From Knufia peltigerae (lineage: Eukaryota; Ascomycota; Eurotiomycetes; Chaetothyriales; Trichomeriaceae), in assembly GCA_030247855.1 (NCBI GenBank), contig JAPDRN010000004.1:372001-436000 (forward strand): a stretch of 64,000 nucleotides of DNA, in the 5' to 3' direction. Of the stretch, positions 36,544-47,289 are shown in pieces. Positions within the stretch are counted from its first letter, which is position 1; each line of letters starts with the position of its first letter. A model generated the notes under the pieces. The model made no database searches. It was given only the letters and a program-made list of their open reading frames with translations, and was not told where the DNA came from. Both the position numbers and the translations under genes were made by a program.

Positions 36544-38669
36544 ATGCTCGAATTGATCCCCGGGTCCGTCAAGCACAAACTCAACAGTGCCATTGTCGCT
36601 ATTCACCAGCGCGACAACAGCAGCGACTCATCCAGTAGCGGCCTGCTGAGCCCCGTCGGATCACCAAGATTGCGACGGGGACATAAACGCCAGTTGAGCT
36701 TGTCCAGCTTCAGTCCTCGAAGGTCGATATGTACTGCGACAGCCATTGCGTTGTTGACCATCATCGGTCTTTGGTGGACCTTTGTTCCTGCAGGTCAGGT
36801 CCAGATCCAGACAACAAACTCAGTCCAAGATGACAACAACGACTTCATACCCATTGGCCAGTCGGTCGACCGAGACGGACGAGAGGTCTTCTGGTGGGAA
36901 CAATTTCCTAGGTATGTTCAATTGCGACGCCTCGCACACGATTAGATGGCTGATTGTAATCCAGGCTGCATGGGCTATATCGTGGCCGCAACAACATAGT
37001 CTCTGTCGCCGAATATGCGACTGGACAACAGGCCGGCTCTCCCAACGCTTTCGAAATTGATCCCAACCCTGACCTTGAGCTGATCGAGCTGCCCCTGTCT
37101 CCTTCGATCGAGTTGGAGCAATGTTACATAGATGAGGAGAACAAGATTCTCCCGCCGAGAATCAAGGCATACCAAGGCTTACCGCAGGGAATGTCGGAGC
37201 CCCTGTTCGGGTCACAGAAAGAGCTTGGGATAAACGATGAGGTGTGTTATGATCGCATCAATCGTTTCACACCTTACGGCTATGGCGTCTCCAGAGAGGA
37301 AGGCGGTTTGGGACTGCAGCAGGAAGGTGACCTCGGTGGTCTTGAAAAGGTACAAACTTTTGACTGGAGCAATATCACTCTAGGCCATGCACAGCAAAGA
37401 TGTCTGGAAAAGAATGCTGCCCGGCTAAGGTCCAGAGCAGCTGTCGTTATTCGAACATGGAGCACATTTGTTTATACCGACTATCACATTATGATGCTGC
37501 GAGCTATGATCAGTGAACTGGCTTTGGCTTCTGGTGGACAGTATACCGTTCACTTTCTCATTCACGTCCAGGATGACAGCCTGCCTATCTGGGCTGACGA
37601 GGACCTCTACCAAAAAGTTCTGAAGGAAAGCCTTCCTGAAGAGTTCGAGGGTATGGGATCTTTATGGTCTGTCGCCGAGATGAAATTGGTGTACCCTCCA
37701 CCATTTCCAGACAGCCTCGAGAACTTTTCTGGAGGCGAGATATATCAAGCTTATCGGTCTTTGCACTTCCCACTGCAATATTTTGCCTCACGCCATCCAG
37801 AATTCGACTACTTTTGGCAGTGGGAAATGGACATGCGAGTTACTGGGCATTACAACGAATTGCTCTCAGAAGTTACGAATTGGGCTGAGAAGCAGCCACG
37901 AGAATATGCATGGGAACGATCAGCCAAGTTCTTCATTCCCTCACTACATAACAATTCGTACGCGGCGTACTCTCGGTCAGTTATCCAGGAGACCGAAGTC
38001 CCCATTCTCGGGCCACAGCTCCCAGTTTCTCAATTGCTCGAGATCCCGGAACAATCAGCGCCTTCTGACTCGACCGAGATCACCGACTTGATCACCCTCA
38101 ACCCTCTCTTCGATCCCTCTCGTACCCGATGGGCCTTTCACAACGACATGACTGGCTACGACGTTGAAAAAGATGGTCGGCCTCCAACTCGCGCATCACT
38201 GATCACTGCCTCTCGTATGTCTCGACGACTCCTGTTGCTCATGCACGAAGAGACTTATCAACGCAAGCATACCATGTTCCCCGAAATGTATCCCGCCAGC
38301 ATCGCCCTGCACTACGGGCTGAAAGCCGTCTACGCTCCTCTCCCGGTGTACTTTGATCGGGATTGGCCTGCTCAGCATGCCGATGAAGTCTTTAACAATG
38401 CGCCACTCAGTATGAAGGAAAGAGAGGCAGGAATGGATCATGGGAGCGGGTACTTCCACGGTGAAGGAGGCAGCGTGTTTGGGCCGGGCGAGCACGTCTT
38501 CCGCGGGTCCAGCTACTATTCCAATGCGGGATTCGCCGGGTACCTGTGGAGGCGCTGGCTTGGAAAGGAAAACAATAATGACGAGGTCGCATGGGAGAGC
38601 GAGGGCGGCAAGGGAGGTGGGAGGATGTGCTTACCTATGATGGTTCTGCATCCTGTCAAATTCGAGTAA
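36544..38669 (+). CDS. DUF3405 family protein, type II membrane, probable glycosyltransferase-like
   Basis: Two exons, 36544-36911 and 36965-38669, 690 residues. A Ser-rich cytosolic tail (about 60 residues) is followed by one hydrophobic segment (TATAIALLTIIGLWWTFV) and a large lumenal domain. The domain has RAAVVIRTWSTFVYTDYHIMMLRAMISEL, then YFWQWEMDMRVTGHYNEL, an E-x-D-like metal-binding candidate. Further on come WAFHNDMTGYDVE, MFPEMYPASIALHYGLKAVYAPLPVYFDRDWP and a C-terminal YYSNAGFAGYLWRRWLG. These are conserved in the fungal DUF3405 family, whose members look like Golgi glycosyltransferases but are not biochemically defined. Intron phase and acceptor are clear. Confidence 0.9.
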
Positions 38670-40384
38670 TGATGATGGAGCCGTGCCTAGCTGGATAGGT
38701 TGAACGGTGCGGATATGTAACAGAGGAGCGCGGCTTTTGTCAACTAGCGAGGCGTTCGGTGGAGTGATTTCAGGGGCCTTATGAAGACTTGGATGCCATA
38801 TTTGGTCATGACAATGGATGATACCTGTGGAATCTGGGCAGCAAAAGGGACGATAATACCATCTCGGCACATGACAGCGTGCTATTGAGTACATACCCTC
38901 GGTACGGAGTACATGTGTACATATTCTGTTCAGAATAACTTCCCAAAAGTAGCGACGACTTCCATGGCCCTCATGAATTCATGCGTCCGGTGCAATCCCA
39001 TTGAGCAGCTTTTGTCCTTATTTGCTACACGATCACAGTGCACCGAATCTGATAACACCGTCAAGGAGGTCCTTGGGTGGGACTTTTGATGCGATGGTCA
39101 GACTATTACTAGCGAACATCAGAAAGCAGTGGATGTTACGAGATACCCACAGCCCCATGCCCATATCGATAGATTCAAAACCAGGGTCAGATCTCTGGTC
39201 ACACCATTCCACCGCGTTGACCTTGATCTAAGATTGCACGAGGAGGTTGCTTGTAGCTGATCTCTTGTTGACCACCTCATTCACGCTCCCAAGGTGCCCC
39301 AAGATAGTCAGTCAAGCGAGAACTAACGGGAGTGTGATCGTCGCCGAGGAGAATGTTGTAGCTAGATTTCAAGGGAATCGATTCCCAAGACCACTCACTG
39401 TAAGAGCACAGGAAACTTCATTCAGTAAAAAGTTGTCCGGGGGTGGTGTCGAGTTCTTATCATTGGTTGGCAAGAATCTCCGGTGAAGGGGTCAAGTAGA
39501 TGATGGACCACGATATAGATGAATGCACAGTCCAACTGCTAATCTGTATTGTTGAATGCACAGGCCAGTCTCCAGTCCTGTCTTTTTGTGTGACCGTTAT
39601 GATGATGGATGAGTCGGACGAACCGGTGAATATTGGTCTAACCGGGTCAGATCTTGCCAAGCCAACTCTGATCCGTCGCCAGATCTCGCAAGTTGTGACC
39701 GTCGCCCTCTTCAATATTTCGCGTCACAGCAGTCAATATACGCACGGCATTCCTGACGTGGTGGCTGGCGTGCTACAGATACGTGGATAAGTAGAGGCGC
39801 TTGTACTGATGTTTCATTCCCGCGGAGAACAACCACATTGCCCTTATTGACCAACCAACCAACCAATATGGATCTGCAGCGACCTCGGATGGAGACTTGG
39901 TCACACTCACAAGTTCACAACCAACACCCTCCCCTCTCTTAAAATGATCAACTCCACCGTGGTCGATGGTTTTGATCTCGATGGCGCGTGCACGGCCTCA
40001 TGAACCTGGAGGGAAACAATATCTGTCTAACATCAGAGTATTGAGTCGAGGTGAACACACTCGATACCTCCCCGGCCTTTGTGCGTACTATTGAACATGG
40101 GTATGGACTTGGTCTCAACGGCTGGTCCTTCACATGGAGCTCGTGACGTAGAATGTTCTCTATCAACAACAGACTGAGATCAGGTAAGCACACCTCTATC
40201 GTATAGCTCTGTTATTCCTCCTACTTCCATCGAGTGGAATTTTCAAGTATCCTCGAAAGAATGGTAGGTGGCAATGCGTCATTGTCTTCTCTTCCCAACA
40301 CTCAAGCATTGGTGATTAGCAGTCTCTTTCGGTTTCAGGTCCAAGACATTAAAATCAGATTGGCCTCTGAATTCCGCCAGAAAC
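38670..40384. other. 1.7-kb intergenic region before the glucan synthase remnant
   Basis: No gene supported; short open frames (for example 39500-39790) have no recognisable domain. It contains the full palindrome-like GTACGGAGTAC at about 38903-38913 and a CCAA repeat at about 39850-39868. Confidence 0.5.
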
Positions 40385-42598
40385 ATGGCAGGATCTATCC
40401 CAGCGTTAATGCTGGTTATCGTCGCCATCGTGTCTGGTCTTGGATATGACGAGAATCAAGCTCGATGGAATTTGAACCAGAACGTCAATGCCACAACGCC
40501 CGTGGACTATTGGGGAGAATGGTATAACCATACATTTCATCCATCTCCAGCAAACTGGCGGTTTCCGTTCTACAGTTTGAATCTTGATCGCTTCGTTGAT
40601 GGTAAGACGCATTCACGCTTCGGACTACGAGTGACTATGTTCTCATTTCTTACGCTCTTCAGGTGACCCAACCAACGACAATGCAAATGGGACCAGATTC
40701 GAACACCGCTGGACGAGTAATCAGTGCCGGTTTGGGGGTGATACCAGGGGCTTGCAGCAAAGTCTGGATTACTTGCATGGTATGGGCATCAGAGGGCTCT
40801 ATCTCACGGGAAGCCACTTCATCAATCTACCATGGGGCCGCGACAACAAACGATTGAGTCTACGCCAGGTCCGCGGCGTCGAGAACGAGACCAATTACAA
40901 CCTGCAGCGCGTCATCCCATCTTTTACGGACCGCAAAGGGTCCTACGCGTATAAATTTGGCGAACTTTTGGAGAACGTCGACGCCCAGTCGTCTGTGAAC
41001 GCGCCGTGCATTGAGGACTATCTGAAAAACAGCGAAAAGCATTTCTTCGGGAAGTACGCCAGGGCTAAACTTGGTTTGACACACTCTACACCGTCTCAAC
41101 AGTTATCGACTCAACCGCAAGAGATGGAAAAGGCCTCGGACCCTCTACTGCCGCCTTTGCCCCGTTTCCCCTTGGCAGATAGCGGCGCCGGTAGACGGCC
41201 GACGCTGCATCGAATCGACATAGCTTCTTCACCCGAGGGTCCTTCAACCTCGAGCGGAGGTCCGGTTAGTGGAATGTGCGACATCGACGACACGACCAAC
41301 GCGATGGCGGCGGCATCCGGACGAAGAGACACTGTCTTCAACCTGGGCAAGGACTACGTCGCACCGCGGGGCATTCCTCACGTCCTCCAAAGAAAGGTCG
41401 TCGGGGACTGGCAAGTGTACGCATTCCTGCTGGCGCTCGGCCACATCCTCTCGGCGAATTCGTACCAGATCACCCTCCTGCAAGGCCACCTGTGCCAGAT
41501 CACGACGCGGGCGTACGTGATCGGGAGCATCTACTTCTCCGCCAGCGTCGGGTGGTGGGTGGTGTTCCGGGTCGCCCAGTCCCGCTACGTCCTGTCGCTG
41601 CCGTGGTTCTTTTACGGCATAGCCTTCTTCCTGATCGGCATGGGTCCCCGCGCCGACTACCTCGACGGCACGTGCGGGAGCCTGTTCTTCTCCCTCAACT
41701 TTGGCACCGAGGGGGGCACGCCCGTGTCGACTTGGGTCCTCCGCGCCGCCATCATCCAGGGCATCCAACTGCTGTACGTGGCGGGACTGTGGCGGGCGGC
41801 GGCGGCGGCGGCGACGGTGACAAGCCGACGGGACTCCTCACGTCCAACTCGGCCCTGACCGCCGTCACGGTCCCGATCGCCGCGGTGCTGTGGACGGTCG
41901 GGGTGCTTCTCTTCGTCGGCCTGCCGACCTACTACCGCCAGCGCCCGGGCCATATCCCCAGCTTCTACGCGTCGCTGCTGCGCCGCAAGGTCGTGCTGTG
42001 GTTCTTCGTCTCGGTCGTCCTGCGGAACTGGCGGTACATGTTCGGTTCGCAGCACGCCCCGGCCTGGGCCGTGGGGCTGATGATGGTCGGCTTCTTCGTC
42101 GGCGCGTGGGCCGTCGTCATGTGCTGCTTGTACGTCGTGTCGGCGGAGCACAGCTGGGTCCCTCCCGTCCTCGGGGTGTGCCTGGGCGCGCCGCGCTGGT
42201 GCCAGGAGCTGTGGGCCGTGAGCGGCGCCGCCGCCTTCGTGCCGTGGGGGGCCACCGACGTCGGCGGCGCCGTGCTCGGTCGCGCCTTGTGGCTCTGGCT
42301 GGGCGTGCTGGACGAGCTGCAAGGCGTCGGCCTGGGCATGATACTGCTCCAGACCCTGCCCCGGTTCCACGTCGCCGCGACCCTGGTGGCCTGCCAGGTC
42401 GTCGGGAGCCTCGCCACCATCGTGGCGAGGGCCAAGTCCCCCGTCCAGAGCGGCCCCGGGGACGTGTTCCCCAACTTCGCCATCGATCCGACCTGGGGCT
42501 TGACCAGGGCTTGGTTTTGGATCGGTCTGATGGCGCAAATCGTCGTGTGTGTTGGCTTCCTAAAGTTTTTCAGAAGGGAACAGTTGTTTAAACCTTGA
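40385..42598 (+). pseudogene. Alpha-1,3-glucan synthase remnant: N-terminus fused to C-terminus, core lost, one frame break
   Basis: Exon 1 (40385-40601) encodes a signal peptide and the Ags1 start (WNLNQN, VDYWGEWYNHTF, WRFPFYSLNLDRFVDG). Exon 2 (from 40663) continues with DPTNDNANGTRFEH and GIRGLYLTGSHFINLPWG, the beginning of the GH13 domain. At about 40840 it passes without loss of frame into RVIPSFTDRKGSYAYKF and CIEDYLKNSEKHFF, which belong after the GT5 synthase domain. The linker and the polytopic C-terminus follow (WQVYAFLLALGHILSANSYQITLL onward). Full-length enzymes are about 2,400 residues, so well over 1,500 codons are missing. This frame stops at 41858. The continuing homology (LLTSNSALTAVTVPIAAVLW to FRREQLFKP) runs in another frame to 42598. 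Without GH13 and GT5 catalytic parts it cannot make glucan. Assembly collapse is an alternative. Confidence 0.85.
41790..41815 (+). repeat. GCG/GGC triplet run at the frame break
   Basis: Short perfect trinucleotide tract in the C-terminal part of the glucan synthase remnant. The reading frame switches immediately after it, between about 41810 and 41835. Confidence 0.75.
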
Positions 42599-42777
42599 GA
42601 CCAAGCTGCAGAACAGTAACTACGATTTGAGCCGGGCTCGGGAGGAAGCAAGCATTAAACCTTGACAATGTAATTGTGGGACCGCATCTACAAGAAAAGG
42701 GGGATAGGTATACTGAACATGCCCATCGGAATGGGGATATTTAGCTTCTCAAGTATTCCTTACTCCGTACCTGTTGT

Positions 42778-43914
42778 TTATATAACAGATTTCCACCCCT
42801 TGAGGAATGACAAGACATTGTTCCCCAAATCTTCAATCACATACCCTCCCTCCAAAAGAATAAGAGCCGGGACGCCCTTCAAGCTCTGCCTCGTTTTCTT
42901 GGCAATGCTCTCGTAGTCCTCGGTGTGGATTTGGAAACCACCGAGCGGGTCGGAATGGTAGGTGTCGAACCCCAAACTGACGACCAAGAATTCGGTCTCG
43001 TACTCGACTAACTTCGTCAAGGCGTAGTCGAGCTTCTCCGTGTACTCTTCGATGGAACTTCCGACCTTGAGGGGGAGATTGACGTTGGTGCCTTGTGCAA
43101 CCCCAAGCCCCCGTTCGTCCTCGGCACCGGTGTAGTATGGAAACTCGTCCTCACCGTGGATGCTGACGTAGAGAACGTCGGGGTCAGAATAGAAGATCTC
43201 CTGCGTCCCATTACCGTGATGGAAGTCGATGTCGAGGATGCCGACTTTGGCGTTTACGTCTGCGTTTGCACCTGCATTTGACGCACGCCAAGTACTGACT
43301 GCCAACGCCGCATTGTTGATGTAACAGTACCCTCCGGCGCGTCGGCCGTCGCAGTGGTGGCCTGGAGGTCTGCACAATGCAAAGACGGTGTCTACGTCCG
43401 ATGATGCTGGAGTGGATGTAGCACGTTTCCTGTAGTCACCGGTCAACATGTCTACACCTTCACACGCGAGGTTGGCCGAGGCCACGATCGCGCGGTACGA
43501 CTCGGACATGATCCCACTGCTCATGTCGAAAGCGTAGTACCCTGCTCGGGCAAAGGTGTCCTTTGGCGGTCGCATCGGTTTCCCCGTGGATGTGGGCAGG
43601 TAGAAACATTCAGGTAGCACGTGACCTTCCCTCTCGATGAGACCGGCTGATAGCCATTCGTCGTAAACCGTTTGGAGATGAGCCAGGTAGTCGTGTTTGT
43701 GGGTCTGAGATGTCAGGCTTAGAAGTTGCGTGATCCGTTCTTCGTCAGTCGACGAACTGAATTGTACTGTGCGGACGTCATGTTCGGAGAGACGTAAAGC
43801 TTTCAGAATCGCTTCGAGCCGCGCAGGCGACTCAAGCGCCGGAATGAGTTTGGAACCTAGTATTTCTACCGTCTCGTGGAGGAGGCAGTCAGGGTCGTAG
43901 AGGATCGCCAGCAT
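42778..43914 (-). CDS. Histone deacetylase superfamily protein, acetylpolyamine amidohydrolase-like
   Basis: Single exon, 378 residues from the chosen start MLAILYDPDCLLHETVEILG, which matches the family N-terminus. An in-frame ATG at 44046 would add 44 unrelated residues. The deacetylase signatures are complete: CRPPGHHC with the catalytic His pair, GGYCYINNAALA, the zinc-ligand stretch LDIDFHHGNGTQEIF, then SIHGEDEFPYYTG, SLGFDTYHSDPLGGF (second Asp ligand) and LEGGYVIEDLG. The sequence is closer to the amidohydrolase/APAH branch than to nuclear Rpd3 or Hda1. Substrates may therefore be acetylated polyamines or other small amides. Localisation signals are not evident. Confidence 0.9.
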   Translation of the reverse strand: MLAILYDPDCLLHETVEILGSKLIPALESPARLEAILKALRLSEHDVRTVQFSSSTDEERITQLLSLTSQTHKHDYLAHLQTVYDEWLSAGLIEREGHVLPECFYLPTSTGKPMRPPKDTFARAGYYAFDMSSGIMSESYRAIVASANLACEGVDMLTGDYRKRATSTPASSDVDTVFALCRPPGHHCDGRRAGGYCYINNAALAVSTWRASNAGANADVNAKVGILDIDFHHGNGTQEIFYSDPDVLYVSIHGEDEFPYYTGAEDERGLGVAQGTNVNLPLKVGSSIEEYTEKLDYALTKLVEYETEFLVVSLGFDTYHSDPLGGFQIHTEDYESIAKKTRQSLKGVPALILLEGGYVIEDLGNNVLSFLKGWKSVI

Positions 43915-44330
43915 CTTGAAAGTCAACGGGTTTTCCGAGCATGGCAAATTTTGCTCACTCCTGAAGGTTCCCGAGTTCAGGCTGAGAAAGAGATTTGGCG
44001 ACCACGTGAAGCTGGGGACTGGTGAGTTATCGACATAGGCACCCACAAGATCTTTGGTGAAAGTGATGATGATTATGGCCAGTAAATACGAAGTGCGGCT
44101 GATAACGTTGATTGTTTATCGTTTTGGGAATATTTTTCTGCCGAAGTCGGAAGTGCCACGTGATCTGGCTAGTATCGAACCCCTACGCTGTCTGATCGAC
44201 CTCGTCTTCTGCCTCCAAAGTCTCGTTCAGAAGCCAGTTGAATATGGTATGGCATAGTTTGGTGACTGTAGTGCCTGCGAAGGAGTGTGGGAAAGAGGAG
44301 TCAACGCCGTTTCGGTACTCAGCTGATCAG
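43915..44330. other. Intergenic, about 415 bases
   Basis: Promoter of the HDAC-like gene (part of it open in frame up to 44046) and 3' UTR of the Clr5-domain gene. Confidence 0.5.
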
Positions 44331-45810
44331 CTATTCTGTGTCAGAAAAGAAAGAGAAAGTCTCATGAACATGCTCACTTCTATTGATCTTTCCTTCCAGC
44401 TTCTCATTTTTCTTCTTCAATTTGTTACATCGGTCTCTCATAGCTTGGAGAGCTCGTTGCTGTGACATAGCATAGTTTTCTAGCATCACTTCCATTCGCG
44501 CCTTGAATATTCGTCCTAGCAAAGGTCAGTTGATACTAACTAGAGAGGAGAAGCACCATACCGGATTGATCGATGTTGTCGCTCAGCTTCTCTGTTGATG
44601 CATCGCCGTAGAGCTGGTTGTTCACGAACCACATTGCCGCAGCTTGTACTGCTCCAATATACTCATCAACGAGAGGCATCACATCGTTCTGCAGGGGGCC
44701 ACTGCTGTTAGGAGTGGCATGAGATCCATCGTTGTTGATGTCGCCTATTTCTTGAAAGGCATTTGAAACAGCTGTCGGCAGAGTACTTGCGGCATCCGTA
44801 TCTACTACATCGAAGGTGAGAACGGGGATAGAATTGAGTATCGACCCTCCCATCTCGTTGGCGTCTGATGGCATTTGCGTAGTATCAGGGTATAGCTGCT
44901 GTTCGCCCATCAAGTTGTTATTGTTGTTTAAGATAGATGTATCCATCGGTAAATTATCTTCTGCCATGCCAAATTGAGCAAAGTCCACGGGGACATCCAT
45001 GGCCGGATCTAAGGGATAATTGACTGTGGTATTCTGTTGCAGTGGGAATTGTATGCTTGGGTTTCGCCCATTGCCTCCTAATGGGTCCCCGAGCTGCATC
45101 AACTCTTCAGTAAATGCTGGAAACGCGTCTTGTCCACTAGATGAGCCATATTGATTGTCATCGATGGTCAAAAAGAGACCCGAATCGTCGAGGTTGTCAA
45201 AGGGCGAGGGCTGCTGATTTTGTAGCAAGTGTAGCTGCACTGGCTGCTCCGGTTGCCCGGCTGCTGGAATCGCGTTGACAGTAAACCCATTACTTGGTGG
45301 GTGGAACGACGTGGGATTTCCCAGATGAAGATTGAATGTTTGATCAGTGATCGCATGAGATGATGTTTCTGGCAAGTCCTGCTGAAATTGAGGACGTGTT
45401 CGTTCTGTGAACGAGGTCGACCGGGACCGCGACCTTGAGCGACTAGCTTCGCGACGCGCAAATCGACGCAGATTCCGATCTTCATTGGGATGAAGCCTGC
45501 CATGTTCGTCTGTGTGACCACGAGGCCGTCGACCCGGACGGCCGACCTCGAATATCGTTTTGCCAGTCTGCGCGATCTGACTTAGTCTTTCCTCTCGACT
45601 CGAGTACTTTGAGAAGTTCCATTGCTTGATCTTGCGCTCCCACTGGCGTGGAGTGGCATCAAAGCCATGTTGCTCTTTGAGATGTTGCGCGGCATCCTTC
45701 CTGGTCATGTTTTGGTCGATATAACAAACCCGAAAGATTTCTTTATGCGCCTCCCAATCCTTTTCGTCATGATGATGATCCGGGGTTTGCGACTCGTCCT
45801 CTGATGCCAT
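44331..45810 (-). CDS. Clr5-domain protein, probable transcriptional or silencing regulator
   Basis: Two exons, 45810-44562 and 44515-44331, 477 residues. Residues ~18-70 form a Clr5 DNA-binding-like domain: WEAHKEIFRVCYIDQNMTRKDAAQHL, then ATPRQWERKIKQWNFSKY. An Arg/Ser-rich stretch (REASRSRSRSRSTSF) follows. The middle is Gln/Asn-rich and acidic, activation-domain-like. The second exon forms an amphipathic coiled coil (ARMEVMLENYAMSQQRALQ, then CNKLKKKNEKLEGKI). In fission yeast Clr5 acts in heterochromatic silencing; most filamentous-fungus members are uncharacterised. Alternative: a pathway regulator. It lies upstream of, and on the same strand as, the HDAC-like gene. Confidence 0.85.
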
Positions 45811-46876
45811 TCTGGTATCGATGTTGGTGAGTTGCGGATGGGCGCTTAGATTGTAATTTCTCAGCCTGATCGAGTCCGGCGAGGTTTCGGATGTTAATCA
45901 GCGGCTACCGCGCTCAAGGCTCCTTAGAAAGGTCGTGTATATACTGCAAATACTGGCAGGAATCATATATGAAGGGGAAAGGGAGCTTGAGAAACACAAG
46001 CAAGTATCTTATCGTCGATGTCGAACAGAAACGAAGCGCTAACAAGGAACAGTGCTCAGGTGGTTTTGATTTAGCCAGTAGTCGCGATACGGCCCCCAAC
46101 CTCGTCAGTTACGCCGGGGGGTGGGAGGGGAGAAGATGCGGCTGAAATAATGATTTACTCTGTATTGACCCTTCGACCGGCCCAGGCCTACCGGTGAGCT
46201 TGATCCCCGGCACGACCCCTGGTCACTAGTAACAATACTAGGGCCTTCAGCTGACGAGTTCTAGTACATGGATGGTTAGCGAACGTGGGTGAGATAGGAG
46301 ACTTGAGGTGGCTGAGGTTTCCCTTCCGTTGCGCTCCCATACTCGACCGTAGCTACTATACCAAGTGACAAGATGGTACGGAGTAGTGATTATACGGCGA
46401 AGCATATAAAAGATAAATACTGCCAAATTCCTCAACGAATTCCCTCTTCCACCAAAGATGCCAATTCATTTCACCATCCAAACAGATCTCGCAGCGATGC
46501 CACCTCTTTCTGGGATTGGTATTGTTCCAGAAGACTACCAGGATCAAAACGATCCTAGATACCAGCCGGTCCTCCGCCTGTGACATCAGAACATCAAGCT
46601 GGCATTGTTGTTTGCTTCATCGTGGACATACTGACACAATCCCCTTCGTCTACACTGACCCGGTGCGTCCCAATGTTGGGCATCTCTTCAAGCTAAGTAG
46701 TGAAAGATTGTGTGACTCTCATCAGCCATTCGCGGTGATTTGGACGATTCTCTTCGTAAAGATGAGGCGCCGTCCGTATAAATACTGAACCTCTCGCCAC
46801 GTTGATGTGAGTGGTTATCTTTCAACCTCCGAGCAACCTGAGGTAGTCCAAACTTACCAATCACTACTGCAAAGTT
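45811..46876. other. Intergenic, about 1 kb
   Basis: Clr5-gene promoter at the left; TACGGAGTA at 46377-46385; a TATAAATA-like word near 46778. A 41-codon frame beginning MPIHFTIQTDLAAM at 46459 could be an upstream exon of the next gene, but I could not connect it. Confidence 0.45.
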
Positions 46877-47289
46877 ATGGTATTCAGCTTCGCTCCGGCT
46901 TGGAAATATACATCTGGAATCTTGTTGTCGTTGATTCGTTCCTTGTTGAATGGTTTAAACCGTTGCGGACGCTTCGCAACCCATCACCTCAATGGTGAGT
47001 CTGAACTGAACAACACGAGACTGGGCGTTCTGATACTAACACAACGCCAGGTCTACGGCGTCTTTGGGGGACATTGCATCCCAACTTGGAGAACGATCCT
47101 CCATCATCTCCGTCCTCTCAATCGTCCATTGCAAGCATGTCATCAAACCGAACAGGCCGCAGCACACCAATGTTTTCACCCGCCGACTCGCCTCCACCAC
47201 TTGACCTTGAAGACACGGCAGATTTTCATGGTATGGGAGGAGGCTTCCAAGAGTCCGACCTTCAATATCCGGACATGGTCCTAGAGTGA
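46877..47289 (+). CDS. Small unassigned protein gene, at least two exons
   Basis: I do not recognise this gene. Two exons join cleanly: one ending at 46994 and 47051-47289, separated by a 56-base intron with GTGAGT donor, a near-perfect GATACTAACAC branch word and a CAG acceptor. From the ATG at 46877 the product would be about 119 residues. It has a hydrophobic/basic N-terminal half (SFAPAWKYTSGILLSLIRSLL) and a Ser/Pro-rich acidic tail (MFSPADSPPPLDLEDTADF) with a clear stop. The intron quality and the biased tail argue for a real gene. The true 5' end is uncertain and may include further upstream exons between 46459 and 46870. The membrane-type first half suggests a small membrane-associated protein. 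Confidence 0.4.

Noticed and set aside
41276..42651. Several long open frames on both strands over the glucan synthase remnant
   Set aside because: They are by-products of the very high GC content. Only the frames matching the Ags1 C-terminus are meaningful.
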